Both the position numbers and the translations under genes were made by a program. Of a stretch of DNA of 64,000 nucleotides, positions 33,822 through 46,019 are shown in pieces; position 1 is the first letter of the stretch; every line of letters starts with the position of its first letter. The DNA is from Torreya grandis. Lineage: Eukaryota; Streptophyta; Pinopsida; Cupressales; Taxaceae. The notes below the pieces were generated by a model, which saw only the letters and a list, made by a program, of their open reading frames with translations, was not told the DNA's origin and did no database searches. The stretch is from NCBI GenBank assembly GCA_037957365.1, contig JARHVA010001921.1, positions 2,349,501 through 2,413,500 of the forward strand, in the 5' to 3' direction.

Positions 33822-33826
33822 GTGAG
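33822..33826. repeat. Target-site duplication of element G, left copy
   Basis: GTGAG before the LTR; the same bases lie at 39,642-39,646. Confidence 0.9.
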
Positions 33827-34190
33827 TGTTGACCTAATTTTGCCCCTCTGGAAAAATCTCAATCACCTTCTAGACCTACTTTGCACGGCCAGTCATTTTA
33901 GGTTGCAAGGTCTATCTTTAGGGTTTGACAGCTCTGTTTCAAAGCATTGGCTCATTGGCCTCATTCATTGGCGTTCACGGTAGCAAAAGGCAGAGTCTTC
34001 AAACATTCACAAAAGAGGAGAGGAAAAAACTGGGGCATTTAACACTAAGGCAAAAAGAGGGCAAACATTTACAAGAACAATGTAGTGGGTGGTAAAATCA
34101 CCACCCATAACACTGGTAGGTAAAATGAGACTGCAAACAGATGCAGTCAACGGCAAATTTGCCGCTCACAACACAAGCAAAGGAAAAAGG

Positions 34191-34307
34191 CCAAATCGGC
34201 CAACGTCGGCAAAACTGTCGCGCTCGGCAGCCTATTCGGCCGACGTCAGCAAAATTGCTAGGCTTGATAGCCAAATCGGTTGACATCAAAAAAATTGCCG
34301 CACACAG
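34191..34307. promoter_or_regulatory. Three 40-bp repeats with a (G/A)ACGTC core in the G 5' LTR
   Basis: Units 34,191-34,230, 34,231-34,270 and 34,271-34,307. Cores at 34,202 (aacgtc), 34,242 (gacgtc) and 34,282 (gacatc), exactly 40 bp apart. The second unit carries CGGCCGACGTCAGC. About 240-350 bp upstream of the TATA box. Confidence 0.75.
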
Positions 34308-34543
34308 TCCACAATAATGGGTAGCAAATTCGCCGCCCATAACATCAGGGGGCAAAAAAGCCCTGCAAAACACAGAAAAAGAACCGCCCAGCTGCCAGAG
34401 GAGTAAACCAGCATGCAAAACAAGGTAGCAAGCATGGTCCCAGTAGACTTATGACATCATCAATAGTGTTTTCTCTCTTCCCAATGAAGACTAAAGCTAC
34501 CACTTGCAAGCAAAAGGCCAATGAGACTCCTCTTGGCTCTTCT

Positions 34544-34553
34544 CATATAAATA
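34544..34553 (+). promoter_or_regulatory. TATA box of the G 5' LTR
   Basis: CATATAAATA, conserved in the other LTR (38,941). An AATAAA follows about 90 bp downstream (34,635-34,640), suggesting a short R region between the two. Confidence 0.55.
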
Positions 34554-35234
34554 TGCAGACTTGGTCATTTTAAAGGATCTGGATCTTTTCCAATTTTATA
34601 AAGAGCACAGATCTACAAATTTTCCACCTAAATCAATAAAATACAGTTTTTACCTCTTTCTTGGATGGATTTTTTTGTGTGTGCCTTGAATTTTGGTTTG
34701 TGTCCAGTCATCATTCTTTGATGCTCTCACAGGTTCAACACCAGCAAACCAGTCATCTACAAAGTGCCATTGTCTGCTGCTGCCAGGAGTAGAGTTCTAT
34801 TTTGGAGGTATAGAATAGGAGAGGTCACCTATAGTATGTATTCCACAACATCTTGGTGAGTCCTTGTTCCTATGTTTTCCATAAGAACCTCCCTGTCATC
34901 CCAGCAACCTGGTCTTTTCTGCTAAGTCTCAGTGTATGTATGTTGTTTCATCTGATCCTAAGTGTGGAGGTGGGAAGGTCATCTATTTTTGGTGTATCAC
35001 CTCTTTTAGAGTAGATTTTTTGCTTTCTTGCACTTTCTTCCCTTTTCATCCCCCCCAGTATATCTATATATCTATATTTTGCAATACCTAAAACAAGCAA
35101 GATACATCAGAGGGAACTAGCTCATACCTAGAGACTCTCCTCTCCTACTTTACCATCCCATAGGCGAGAGAGGGGTTTCCATGTTGCGGGGAGAGGGTAG
35201 GAATCCATTTTCCTGCCAATTGGGTGCACTTTCT

Positions 35235-35680
35235 AGCATCAACAGTTTTGGCATGCCTGGTAGGACCACAAGTTTTTAATTAGAAAATTTGCAGGGTTAC
35301 TCGTTGATCCTGTTACAGCAAAGGAACCACCAATATAGCACCGTGTGCATCAATAGTTTTGGTACGCCCAGTGGGACCACAAGTTTTTAATCAAAAGAGT
35401 TACAGGGTTACTCACTGATCTTGTTACAGCAAAGGAACCACCAATTCAGCACCATACGCATCAACAGTTTTGGCACACCCGGTGGGACCACAAGTTTTTA
35501 ATCAAAAAAGTTGCAGGGTTACTCGTTGATCCTGTTACAGCAAAAGAACCACCAATATAGCACTGTGCGCATCAACAATTTTGGCACGCCTGGTGGGATC
35601 TCAAGTTTGATAATGTAGTAGAGTTTTAGGATTGATGCTAGTCTTGTTACAGCAAATTGAAATTCTTTAGCATCTAGCAA
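35235..35680 (+). repeat. Four tandem copies of the primer-binding-site unit
   Basis: Units start at 35,235, 35,347, 35,458 and 35,569 (periods 112, 111, 111). Each begins with the LTR terminus GCATCAACA or a close variant, then a primer site (35,248, 35,360, 35,471, 35,582), then cacaagtttttaat and a cttgttacagcaaa-like end; the fourth diverges after about 45 bp. Only the first is directly joined to the LTR. It is also the most mutated (TGGCATGCCTGGTAGGACC); the third is nearest the consensus. Confidence 0.88.
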
Positions 35681-35762
35681 CTCTGAGTTTAATCCGCTAG
35701 TTAAGCAGCCTAGTACCTCCAAAAATGCATTTTGGTATGTGTAATCTCCATCATTTTGAGTC

Positions 35763-37984
35763 ATGGACTCTATTTTTTCTAGCCAGCATGGCTATAGTCC
35801 TTATCACACCCAATATGGCCAGTCTCAACCCTGCTAGCCTTGCGCTAAATCTTCTCAGTATGTCACTTCTTCTACTCAGCCCAGTCTCTTTGCCCATCAA
35901 CCCGTTTTTGCTTTCAAGCAAGCACTGCTGGGATACAACAAATATATAATTGATCTTAACACCAAAATGGGATGCAGCCAAGAAATTCCTGATCATGTCG
36001 TCCAACAAGTGAGGAATGTGCTAGATCAAGTAAAAAAAGAATGGGCTCCTATTGAAAGAGCAAATTGGCACAGACTTTCAAATGAGATGCTGGATGTGAC
36101 CAGTTTAATTGCATCCATGGAGGAGAAGCTGAGTGTGCATGAGAGGTAGCCTTACCAAGTCTATCAACCTGCATACTTGCTGCCCAAAGCATCATATCAG
36201 TCATATACATCCCCTACTCTTGAGCCAAGTCGACCTTGTCAAAGTCAGTTCCTCAATCGTGTTGAGGAAAATTTTGAAACAACAAACCTTATGTTTAAGG
36301 CTAATCTTGACAGATAGATCGAGTTGGAAAATCTTTAGATGTAGCAGTCCATTCTGGTAGCAAGGGAAGTGGAATTGAAATCTTTGCTGTCCTCTCACAT
36401 TGAGGCCCCATCAGCCCCAAAGGAAATGTCCAGCCCAAATTACTTGAGCTGGAACAAAGTGGTCGAGTCATGGGACAACAAAGAGGAGAAAGACGTCATC
36501 CAAAATGAAGAAATGCAAAGTGAGGATGCTCTAGCTAAGCAGATTGAGGAACTAGAGAAGAAGATGACGCTGTTGAAAGAGAAAGAGGTGGAATTTTCAA
36601 ATGCTATAGACCAGCCAACGCCAAAAGGTATTCCTTTCACTGATCCACAAGCTAATTTCAATATTAATGAAGCATTGGTGAAGTGGAGGGATGAAAATCA
36701 AGAAGTTTTGGCCCAAGGTCTTCCCCCTCCTACTTTAGAAAAAGCTCCCCTTTATGTGCCAAATCCTTTCTATGAGATGGCACTTGCTCATTCTGGCTCA
36801 TCTAATGCACCAATCAGTTCTGCCCTCAATCCCGTGCACCTAGCTTTCTAGCACGCCTCTCTTCAGGTAGATTTCCCTGTGCATGAGCAGACCCTCCCAA
36901 TTATTTCCTAGCCTCCTCAAGTCTTTTGGCATGATCTCCAAATTCAAAGCTAGAAAGAGGAGCATCACGAGTCAGCCTAGGAACTTGAAAATGATAAAAT
37001 TGCTACTTGCTCACAAAAGTAAGAGCCCAATCCTAGGATCATGAGTTGGGCACAAACAATTGAATCTTGGAACAACAAGGAGGAAGAGGAGGAAGTTTTT
37101 AGTCTAAATCTTGAAGAAGAAGAGGCTACTCCTGCCCCTGATAATGATTATGAATTCTAGGAAAGGCTTTTCCAGGAAGATTTGGATAGGTGAATTGTAG
37201 AATTAGAGTCCAAAGAGAAAATCCTTAGTGAATGTGTGATGGATAGTTCAGACCAAACAACACATTCTATGTCTGAACACACCCCACCTACACATTTCGA
37301 AGAAAGCTATCAGGCCTTGCCTGATATGGATTGTGCTCAGTTTGTGACTGATGTGGAGGATTTCATGATTTCAAATGAGGATGAAATCAAATAGAGTGAT
37401 ATGGAAGAGCATGGATAGCCTTTTGTTCATGATTTGAATGATTTTTTTGGAGTCTTCAGAGCAGGCTATATTATTCTCCAAACAAGGTGTGAGCTGATTA
37501 AAAATGATGAGGACAGCATTGGGTTTCCAACAAGCATGCAAAGAGGTTGTAGTTTTTTAGATTTGCCCCTTCAGGAGGTTGGTGATCTGAAGTTTTCTTC
37601 TTTGAAGTCATCAAAAAAGATGGCCATACCATGGAACCCGAGCATGAGGCAGAGGAGAATGAGCCAGTCCATGATGCATATTAGGAAGCTTCTGGTGATG
37701 AGCCAGCAGCATTTAATTTCTTGGTGGAGAGCACCAATTTGAAGGAGCAGCATTTAACAAGCCTCCGGGGACACTCAGAATATGTATATATTAGAGGCAT
37801 GTTCTATTTTGATCCCCTCAGTTTCCAGCCAACCCAGGTGACAGGCAGGAAAAGCAGGTCACCATCTCTCTTTTTCTTTCAGCTACTTGCCTATCACCAT
37901 AAGTCTTCTCACCAGGAAGGGGACTTAAGAAATTTTCCTTTCGATCTAGGAGGGAGGCAAACATTCTTGGTTAGCTGTATATAA
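35763..37984 (+). pseudogene. Acidic coiled-coil ORF of element G, function unknown
   Basis: One frame runs from the ATG at 35,763 to about 37,600. After one frameshift it continues to 37,984: about 740 codons with about 15 internal stops, 13 of them TAG. The N-terminus is Tyr/Gln/Ser-rich. A helical region follows at 35,967-36,150. A unit SWNKVVESWDNKEE (about 36,450) with a strong coiled coil (AKQIEELEKKMTLLKEKE, about 36,540) is repeated in weaker form as SWAQTIESWNNKEE (about 37,050), so the protein holds an internal duplication. A Glu/Asp-rich middle is followed by a C-terminal block: EYVYIRGMFYF (about 37,775) and FPFDLGGRQTF (37,936-37,968). That block recurs in element F. No zinc knuckle or pol domain. 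It may be a highly diverged gag or a separate element protein; I cannot assign it. Confidence 0.8.
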
Positions 37985-38223
37985 TAGTTTGCTTTCAGTT
38001 GTTTTCCCTATTTTCCCTAAGTGCAGTTGCACAGTTAGTTGTTTTTAGCCTTGTGTGTTTCCCTTCGTTGTGGGGGTAAATTTTGTGTATTTGATTTTGG
38101 GATCTTGAAGGTAGTTGTGAACTCTCTTCAAAGTCACCATTTGACTCCGTGCCCAATGGATATTCAAAGGCAACTGGGTTCTTCTAAGCATAGCAGGCAT
38201 GTTTACCCTGTGAGTCGCCAATT

Positions 38224-39641
38224 TGTTGACCCAATTTTGCCCCTCTGGCAAAATCTCAGTCACCTTCTACACCTGCTTTGCATGGCCAGTCATTTTAGGT
38301 TGCAAGGTCCATCTTCAGGGTTCAACAGCTTCATTTCAAAGCATTGGCTCATCAGCCTCATTTGTTGGCATTCATGGTAGCAAAAGGCAGAGTCTTCAAA
38401 CGTTCACAAAAGAGGAGAGGAAAAAATTGGGGCATTTAACACTAAGGCAAAAAGAGGGTAAATGTTTACAAGAACAATGCAGTGGGCAGCAAAATTTCCA
38501 CCCTCAACATTGACAGGTAAAATGAGACTGCAAATAGATGCAGTCAGTGGCAAATTTGCCGCTCACAACACAAGCAGAGGAAAAAGGCCAAATCAGCTGA
38601 CGTCGGTAAAACTACCACGTTTGGCAGCCTATTCAACCGACATCGGCAAAATTGCTGCACTCAATAGCCAAATCAGCTGACATCAGCAAAATTTCTGCAC
38701 ATAGTCCACAACAATGGGTGGCAAATTCGCTGCCCACAACATCAAGCGGCAAAAAAGCCCTACAGAACACAGAAAAAGACCCACCCAACTACCAGAGGAG
38801 TAAACCAACATGCAAAACAAGGAAACAAGCATGGTCCCAACAGACTTATGACATCATCAACAGTGTTTTCTCTCTTCCCAATGAAGACTAAAGCTACCAC
38901 TTGCAAGTAAAAGGACAATGAGACTCCTCTTGGCTCTTCTCATATAAATACGCAGACTTGGTCATTTTAAAGGATCTAGATCTTCTCCAATTTTGTAAAG
39001 AGCATAGCTCTACAAATTTTCCACCTAAATCAATAAAATATAGTTTTTACCTCTTTCTTGGATGGATTTTTTTGTGTGTGCCTTGAATGTTGGTCTGTGT
39101 CCAGTCATCATTCTTTGATGCTCTCACAGGTTTAGCACCAGCAAACCAATCATCTACAAAGTGCCATTGTCTACTGCTGCCAGGAGTAGAGTTTTGTTTT
39201 GGAGGTATAGAATAGGAGAGGTCACCTATAGTATGTATTCCACAGCATCTCGGTGAGTCCCTATTCCTATGTTTTCCATAAGAACCTCCCTGTCATCCCA
39301 GCAACCTGGTCTTTTCTGCCAAGTCTCAGTGTATGTATGTTGTTTTATCTAATCCTGAGTGTGGAGGTGGGAAGGTCATCTATTTTTGGTGTATCACCTC
39401 TTTTAGAGTAGGTTGTTTTCTTTCTTACACTTTCTTCCCTTTTCATCCCCCTCAATATATCTATATATCTATATTTTGCACTTCCTGAAACAAGCAAGAT
39501 ACATCAGAGGGAACTAGCCCATACCTAGAGACTCTCCTCTCATGCTTCGCCATCCCATAGGTGAGAGAGGGGTTTCCATGTTGCGGGGAGAGGGCAAGAA
39601 TCCATTTTCCTGCCAATTGGGTGCACTTTCCAGCGTCAACA
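38224..39641 (+). repeat. 3' LTR of element G (1418 bp)
   Basis: TGTTGACC start, CAACA end; partner of 33,827-35,243. TATA at 38,941. Confidence 0.94.
38588..38704. promoter_or_regulatory. Three 40-bp repeats in the G 3' LTR
   Basis: Units 38,588-38,627, 38,628-38,667 and 38,668-38,704; the first reads CAGCTGACGTCGG. The period is the same as in the 5' LTR. Confidence 0.72.
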
Positions 39642-39646
39642 GTGAG
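39642..39646. repeat. Target-site duplication of element G, right copy
   Basis: GTGAG directly after the LTR end at 39,641. Confidence 0.9.
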
Positions 39647-40990
39647 CATCTAGAAGGTAGTGAATGGACGTGAAACCACTTGTATGATGTATAATACTTT
39701 TTAGGCCTTCTATAAATGTGAGGGAGATGTGCTAATATTTAGGAAAAACATGCAAAATAAGATTTTATTTACCATTTTATGTATTTTGTAGGGTATATGA
39801 GGTTTTAGAAGGTGAAACCAAGTTTGATGTAGAGTTATAGACCAATAATAACACCCTGTGTCATTTAATCCTATGAATAAGTTTATAAGTGTTTGAAATA
39901 AGGCCTTACTTTCAGCCAGTCAAGACTGGCATCATGCATACAAGGGTGAAAAGTGTGAAAAGCTCCATTGGATGTCTTTTTAAGGTGGAATTGAAGAATA
40001 TAGGTCATGATTAAGATTAAAAAGTGTCATTAATAGCTTCCCATGGATTTTCATGGGAAACTAAATATTTTTCAAGGCCAAATGTTGAAGGTAACTAAAA
40101 ATTGAGAGTTTCAAGACTACAGGTAGTTATTTCTCTTCTCCAAGAGTTTCTAAATGATTAGGATCAGAACCAATACATGGGATTTCATGTATTAAATCCT
40201 TACCACTCATCCCAATCACCATACCTATCTCTATTTAGGATAATGATGTTCAAACAAAGGCAAATTATGGAGGCAGTTTCTTATGCCAATTTTGAAGGTT
40301 TTATGCCACTTTTCACCATTCTTATCACTTGTTTTGGAAAATTAGACCTCTTAACATGGTATGGATCACCTAACCCATCTTTAACATGCAATTTTAGCTG
40401 ATTTTATCAAAGTAACACATGTACAAGTGACCTTTGGACTTCCTTTGCTTGTTTCTCCTCTCAATATATATATATATATGCATTATTTTGGCTCTTTTGA
40501 GTAGCCTCCATTGGTTGACAGGGAAAATCTTTCCAAATTTATACTTTAATTAATCTTTAATAAATATAAAAATTATTTTTCCACTAACATGTTATATTGA
40601 GCTAATTTGAAATCTAGTTGGTTTGCTTAGTGAAAGGTCTTCTTGTCTATTATGCCAATCTTGGGTGTCTACCAATTTATAGAAAGGATTTTGTTACAGG
40701 TCTTTTTTAGTATTCTTTTCTAAGTGTATAAGTTTTTTAGAAGTGGTTCATGACTATATCCCTTTTTGGAATCCTCCATCACTCTCCTAAACATTAAATA
40801 CCTTCTTGAATCTAACGTATGAAACATTGATGTGATAATACCTCCTATGTTGTGAGTTTGTAGTTTTAATCAAGTGGGAGGATATATACATGTTTGTGCA
40901 TCAAATTTTTGATTTTATTGGTTTTTTTAATAATCCATTTTTCATCTTAAATTTGATAGTTATAGAAGAGCTTCAAAGAGTGCATCAAGG
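39647..40990. other. No gene recognised
   Basis: AT-rich; a (TA)8 run lies at 40,464-40,479. An open stretch at 40,177-40,401 matches nothing. Confidence 0.4.
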
Positions 40991-40999
40991 GATCTATCC

Positions 41000-43900
41000 C
41001 TTTCTAGATATTCATCTCTCAATATTATCACCCATATCAACACTTACATATATTTATGAATAATAAGTAAAAATGAAAGGAAACACAATTAATATCACTA
41101 ACCATTCATCAAAACTATCCATTCAAGATGAATGTATGCAATATATATATATATACATATATTGAATCGATTATAATATGCAATCACAAGAGTTAATTTT
41201 GGAAGGGCTTTCCCATAACCAATGTGAGTATCCTTTGCAAAGCCAAACAAGGCTAAATATATAAGAAAATGTGAGCAAGGGAGAGACAAAAAAAGCGTAA
41301 AATATCATGGATAAGTATCATCCATCATGGGGTAAATTTTAATACAAAAAATTGAGCAATAACATAGTCCTAAAGTTTCTCATTAACATGTGTACACTTA
41401 CCTAATGATGTCCTTCAAATTAGCGTAGGAGGTTACTTGGGCAATTACGATTTCATGAATATAAATCCTTATTTTTTAGAATACACCTTCACACCTATAA
41501 GGATAATTACAAATTATTATTTAAGATGTGTTAGTATTGAGAGGATTCTACTCCATTCTTCTAATTTTTTTGTAACTTCTCCTTTTATCTTCAAAAGCAT
41601 GCAATTTTCACTATCTATCTTTGGGCTCAAGAGCTTAAAATTTTGTTTTCAACTTAATTACTAAAATATATATTCATGATTCAATTATATATACCTTATA
41701 AAACTTGTATCAACCCCTTTTAGTGACTCAAATACTTACTATCACTCCATTTCACACCCAAACCTCTCACTTGCCATCATTTCTTTGTAGCCCTCAAAAT
41801 AGACAAATCTCATTATGTAGAATAATCTATAAGATATCTTGGAAAAATAATCATGGATTTGAGTACTTATTATTCTCTAACATATTTGTATAAAATTTCA
41901 TGACCAGACTCTAAGTGGAAGTGTACATATTTTGCCTATTTCTCTCTCCAATTAGCCCTCGATTAGGCCTCTAAGCCTAAAAAACTAATATTTGGCTCCA
42001 TTGATCTCCCACATATGTGAAAAATCCATTAAACATTTTATTCACCTTAAATATCCTCTAAAAATGTTCCATGTCAAATTTTAGGCTCTAAGACCTTATA
42101 CAATTTGGTGAACCTAGAAATGGTCAAAACCCTAGCTTAGGTACATGCTCATGCTTAAGGGGGAACTTGAGAAATTTTAAAATAAATTGATATGTTTAGA
42201 TTATTTATTATTATTTTTTGGTTCCTAAAAAATCATATTAAAATTAAATATTCTATAAGAAAGCTCTCAAAGAGTACTTCATTGGCTAGCAAAATAGTGC
42301 ATTCACCCTTCTAGGCCTAAATCATTGACTTGAAGAGTGCATAAACTACCTAAATATACCTATATAGGTATGTATGGCGTGATTATATATTTTTATAGGA
42401 TTAAAAATCCCATATAACATATTTTATGATTACCATTACCTTGCACACTCACAAACATGCCTATAATTAAGCTTCGTTGGCCTATTTTGTAGACTCTACC
42501 TTTCAGATGTGCTACCAAGTGTTTCGATTAGGTACCCATGGGTATTATGAGAATAATTATGGTCATTTAAATAAAAATTAATCCACTTTAATTAATTTAA
42601 CCTATACTTTCTCTCATTGGTTCTTTTAGCAGGGTTTAGTAAGGGTTTTAAGCATTCACCATCTTAACGATGGTTCTTAGAGCATAAGGACTTAAACCAA
42701 GAAGAAATAATACAATATGGGAGTAGGGAGACCCCCATAACATCCCATATTGTCTTTATATCCCATAAAAAATCTCCATACACTTATAAGTGAAAGAAGA
42801 TACCCCTTGATTTCCTTCATAAGACAAACACAAGGTTTAGAGAAGCCTTTAGTCTTAAAGATTATTCATGCATGTGTGGGGGTTAATGAATAAATTAGTG
42901 ACAAGTATTTAAATTTATGGACATATTTCACCACATCCAATGACATTTTTCCACCATTAAAATCGTCCAAGGAGTTCTAAGCATTCAAAAAATGGCCTCT
43001 CAAGATAGTTGTGTAAGGATTGAGAATAGGGGTTTGGGTACAAAACCCCTCAAAATACCATCTTTTTTGGTTTTAACCATATCCATGATATTTTAAGCAT
43101 TATGACCCATATTTTAATATTATTCCCCATTTTTGAAACATTTTTAGGTCTCACATTATTCAGGGTTTAGCTTTACTGACCATAGCAGACCTTTGAGAGT
43201 TTAGGCTTATAGGTCTCTTTTATTCTTGACTATCTTCTTTGAGGTTATCCTCCCCTTTTACAAGTTGAAATACTTAAATTTTTTGATGATTTTATACCAT
43301 ACACCTATTTAAACTATATAAATCCATTTCAATGCCAAATATATGCATGTTTTCATCTTTCCTTGCCACATACTTGTAGGTGGTGATTGTAAGGTTGCAT
43401 GTTTGGAGTAGACTTCTTTTGGTCTGCTTGGCACTTTAATAGTTTATACATAAGGTGAAAGACATTAAAGGTTTAATTTATGTCTCCAAGGACTCTTCTA
43501 CATACTAACTATCCTTCATACAACTTTTATCTCTATTACATTCCCTATAAGTAGGCTGTAGGTGATCATTTGAGCTCTTGACTACAAATTTGAGTTAGTT
43601 ATTCCCTTCATGACACCTCAGTGAATGTTGAGTGGGAGATAGAGTGTCTTATAATGCCTTTAATTTACCTATAACCTCCAAGGACATTTTTTTCTTTTCT
43701 TCATGATTGTGTTTGTCATTTTGCCTTGACAAGCCTATAGGTGGTGATTATAAGGTCGTAAGTCTAGAGGAATCATCTCTTGTCCTGCTCTATCATTCAA
43801 TTAACATTTAATGAAACTATTTTCATTTAGTTTTCAAAATAATCCTTTTATTCTATTCAAATTCATGATTTTTTCAAACAAGTACTTATAACATTTTCTC

Positions 43901-45900
43901 TAACTTATCAAACATGATTGTTTGTGCTCATATGCAATTGAATGTAGGTTTGCATTTACTCGTCATTCATGGGTAATTTTGATACTAAAAATTAATATTT
44001 TCATGATTTTCATGTTTTATTTACACTTTGATGAGCTCAAATATTCCTTCAAATAATCCATAATTCACTATTTATTTCACTTAGCATACATAGGCCTATA
44101 GGTGTTGATGGCAAGACTTGTTAACTATCATTTGAGATCCAAAATTCAATTATACTATGTTTTGATCTTATTTTAGTTTGGTTTTAATATGTAAATATGT
44201 GATAATGGATGAATATTTTTTTGGAGGTCTTCTTTAGTTTCCCCATATAGTCAAATCATTTTAAATGTCTATTTACCACTTTGTCCCTTCATGTATGTTT
44301 ACATAGTTCTACCCTTTTATATTGTCCATTTGAGCTATGAGGTGAAGAGGAGTTTGACCTAAAAAATGTTGAAATATATTTGGAAATACCTTCATGAATT
44401 ATTAGGAGGGTGGATTTGACATTACAAAGATATAATTTTTATACTTATGACCACCTATAGGTCTTCAAACTTATAGGATCATAGCATCCTCTTAAAGAGT
44501 TTTTGAGAAGGCATTGTAACCTCAAACCTTGGAGTTTATAGAATATAATGATTTAGAGGACCATTAGGAATATTTTAGACCTCAAATAAACTCATTAGAG
44601 GTTGATTTCATTCACTCATGCATAAGAGAAGACACCACTTTCCCTACATAAAAGACTATCATATACAAACTGACAAAATAAGGTCATTGGACCTTGCATC
44701 AAACATGGTCATGGATAAACATAGAGAAAAATTATATTTTAGGGCTACAAAAATGTTTAAGATACCATCCTTGATCATCTTCATCCATTGGTTTGAACTC
44801 AAAAATCCTTACTTGAGGAAAACCAATCTAGGTGTGGAATTAAAGTTCATTTTATATCGCTTAACTTTTAATGATTGTTCATAAATTTAAGGGGATTAAC
44901 TAGATGACCAATACCACAATGTGTAAGAGAATTAAGGTCCCTTCCTATGGCTAATATCTAAGATTCCATCTTTATCTCTCCTACTTATACCAACTAAAAG
45001 CCAAACTACCTTCTAGAGCTACCAAGGAGAGTGATGGGAGAGATGTATAGGTTTTTACCTTGTTTGAGTTTTAAACCTCCTCAAATGCATGGATTTGAAC
45101 TTGTATGGACTAGAGGATTATGTAGGAGTGATTGGAAGTTATCTTCTATCTGCAATCTATACATGATTCTTGAAAACCATCTTTTTGCTTGAGAATTGAC
45201 ATTATCTATATATAAACTAATTGAAATGAATCATTTCTCTGAGCTCAATCACACTTTTATGGATGTGGAATGATGTGTCAACCACTAGCTTCTTCTGCAA
45301 ACCTATCACCTTCTTACCATATTCCCTTTTTGGACATTATAAATGATCAAACAAGCATGTCAAAGTGAGTCACAATGTTAGAAATGTATTTTGATTTCAT
45401 TTAATGCACTTGTACAAACCATGATACACATTAAATGACTCTAACTTGGAATACATGGCATGAAAAATGTATCTCAACTCTTGACCCTCTTTGAACCCCT
45501 TTGACCAAGACACACTATGACTAGACAAGCATAACATTAAGAAGACACTTACCTTAAACTTGTCTAAAATATATTAAACAATGTTAACCATGCCTTATGA
45601 AGTATTTTCAAGATTGAAAAATAAGGTGAAGGATTGACAAGACAAGTTTTTAATTAGACTAGTCTATGGTATCCAAAATTTGGATAACATATTTGGCAAC
45701 CTTGGGAATGCATGATTAATATGTAAATAGACTAGTGTCTTAGTAGATTCTTTGGGCTATGGAGTCATGACTGCAACCTAACTTGAGACAAATTAGGAAT
45801 AAGTCTTGACAACAACCTTGAATCTAATGGAACTAGATGAACACAAGCCAAAAATCCATACCACAAATATGTCATAAGACACTTAGAGTAAAGAACAAAT
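41000..45900 (-). repeat. 3' LTR-like region of element E (boundaries approximate)
   Basis: Parts of this region match 49,020-54,000 in the same order. 41,220-41,290 matches 49,150-49,200 (aaagccaa, atatataa, gtgagg). 41,890-42,120 matches 49,830-50,050 (atttcatga, aagtggaag, ttaggcctct). The gcacttagggaacacaaa block at 45,940 matches 53,950. A minus-strand TATA-like word is at 41,251-41,262. Divergence is high and the ends are unclear; the 48,492-48,960 part has no match here. Within it, a 'taggtg' word recurs at 43,377, 43,559, 43,738 and 44,099. Confidence 0.5.
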
Positions 45901-46019
45901 CAAAGCAAACAAGACACACACCTATGATTGAAGCACTTAGGGAACACAAAGACCTACTCTAATATATACAAAGTTGTAAAACTGACCTCAATAACATGGC
46001 TTCAAGTGTATCCCATTGA

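Larger units (their letters stand above)
33827..35243 (+). repeat. 5' LTR of element G (1417 bp)
   Basis: Matches 38,224-39,641 along its whole length. U3 holds the 12-bp palindrome GGCAAATTTGCC (34,152), three 40-bp motif repeats and a TATA box; an AATAAA is at 34,635. Short plus- and minus-strand open frames here are incidental. Confidence 0.94.
33827..39641 (+). mobile_element. Element G: non-autonomous LTR retrotransposon with one unusual ORF
   Basis: 5815 bp. LTRs of 1417 and 1418 bp (TGTTGACC to CAACA) flanked by GTGAG. The primer-site region is repeated four times in tandem. The internal 3 kb holds a single decayed ORF with no recognisable gag, knuckle, protease, RT or integrase. LTR copies differ by roughly 30 changes in the first 370 bp by eye, mostly transitions. 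Confidence 0.93.

Noticed and set aside
34089..34418. Open frames on both strands inside the G LTR
   Set aside because: They lie in the motif array of a non-coding LTR; the high GC content of the repeats removes stops.
38039..38891. Overlapping short open frames around the G 3' LTR
   Set aside because: Non-coding leader and U3 sequence; the element ORF ends at 37,984.
40464..40479. (TA)n run
   Set aside because: Ordinary microsatellite; a similar one at about 41,140. No sign of function.
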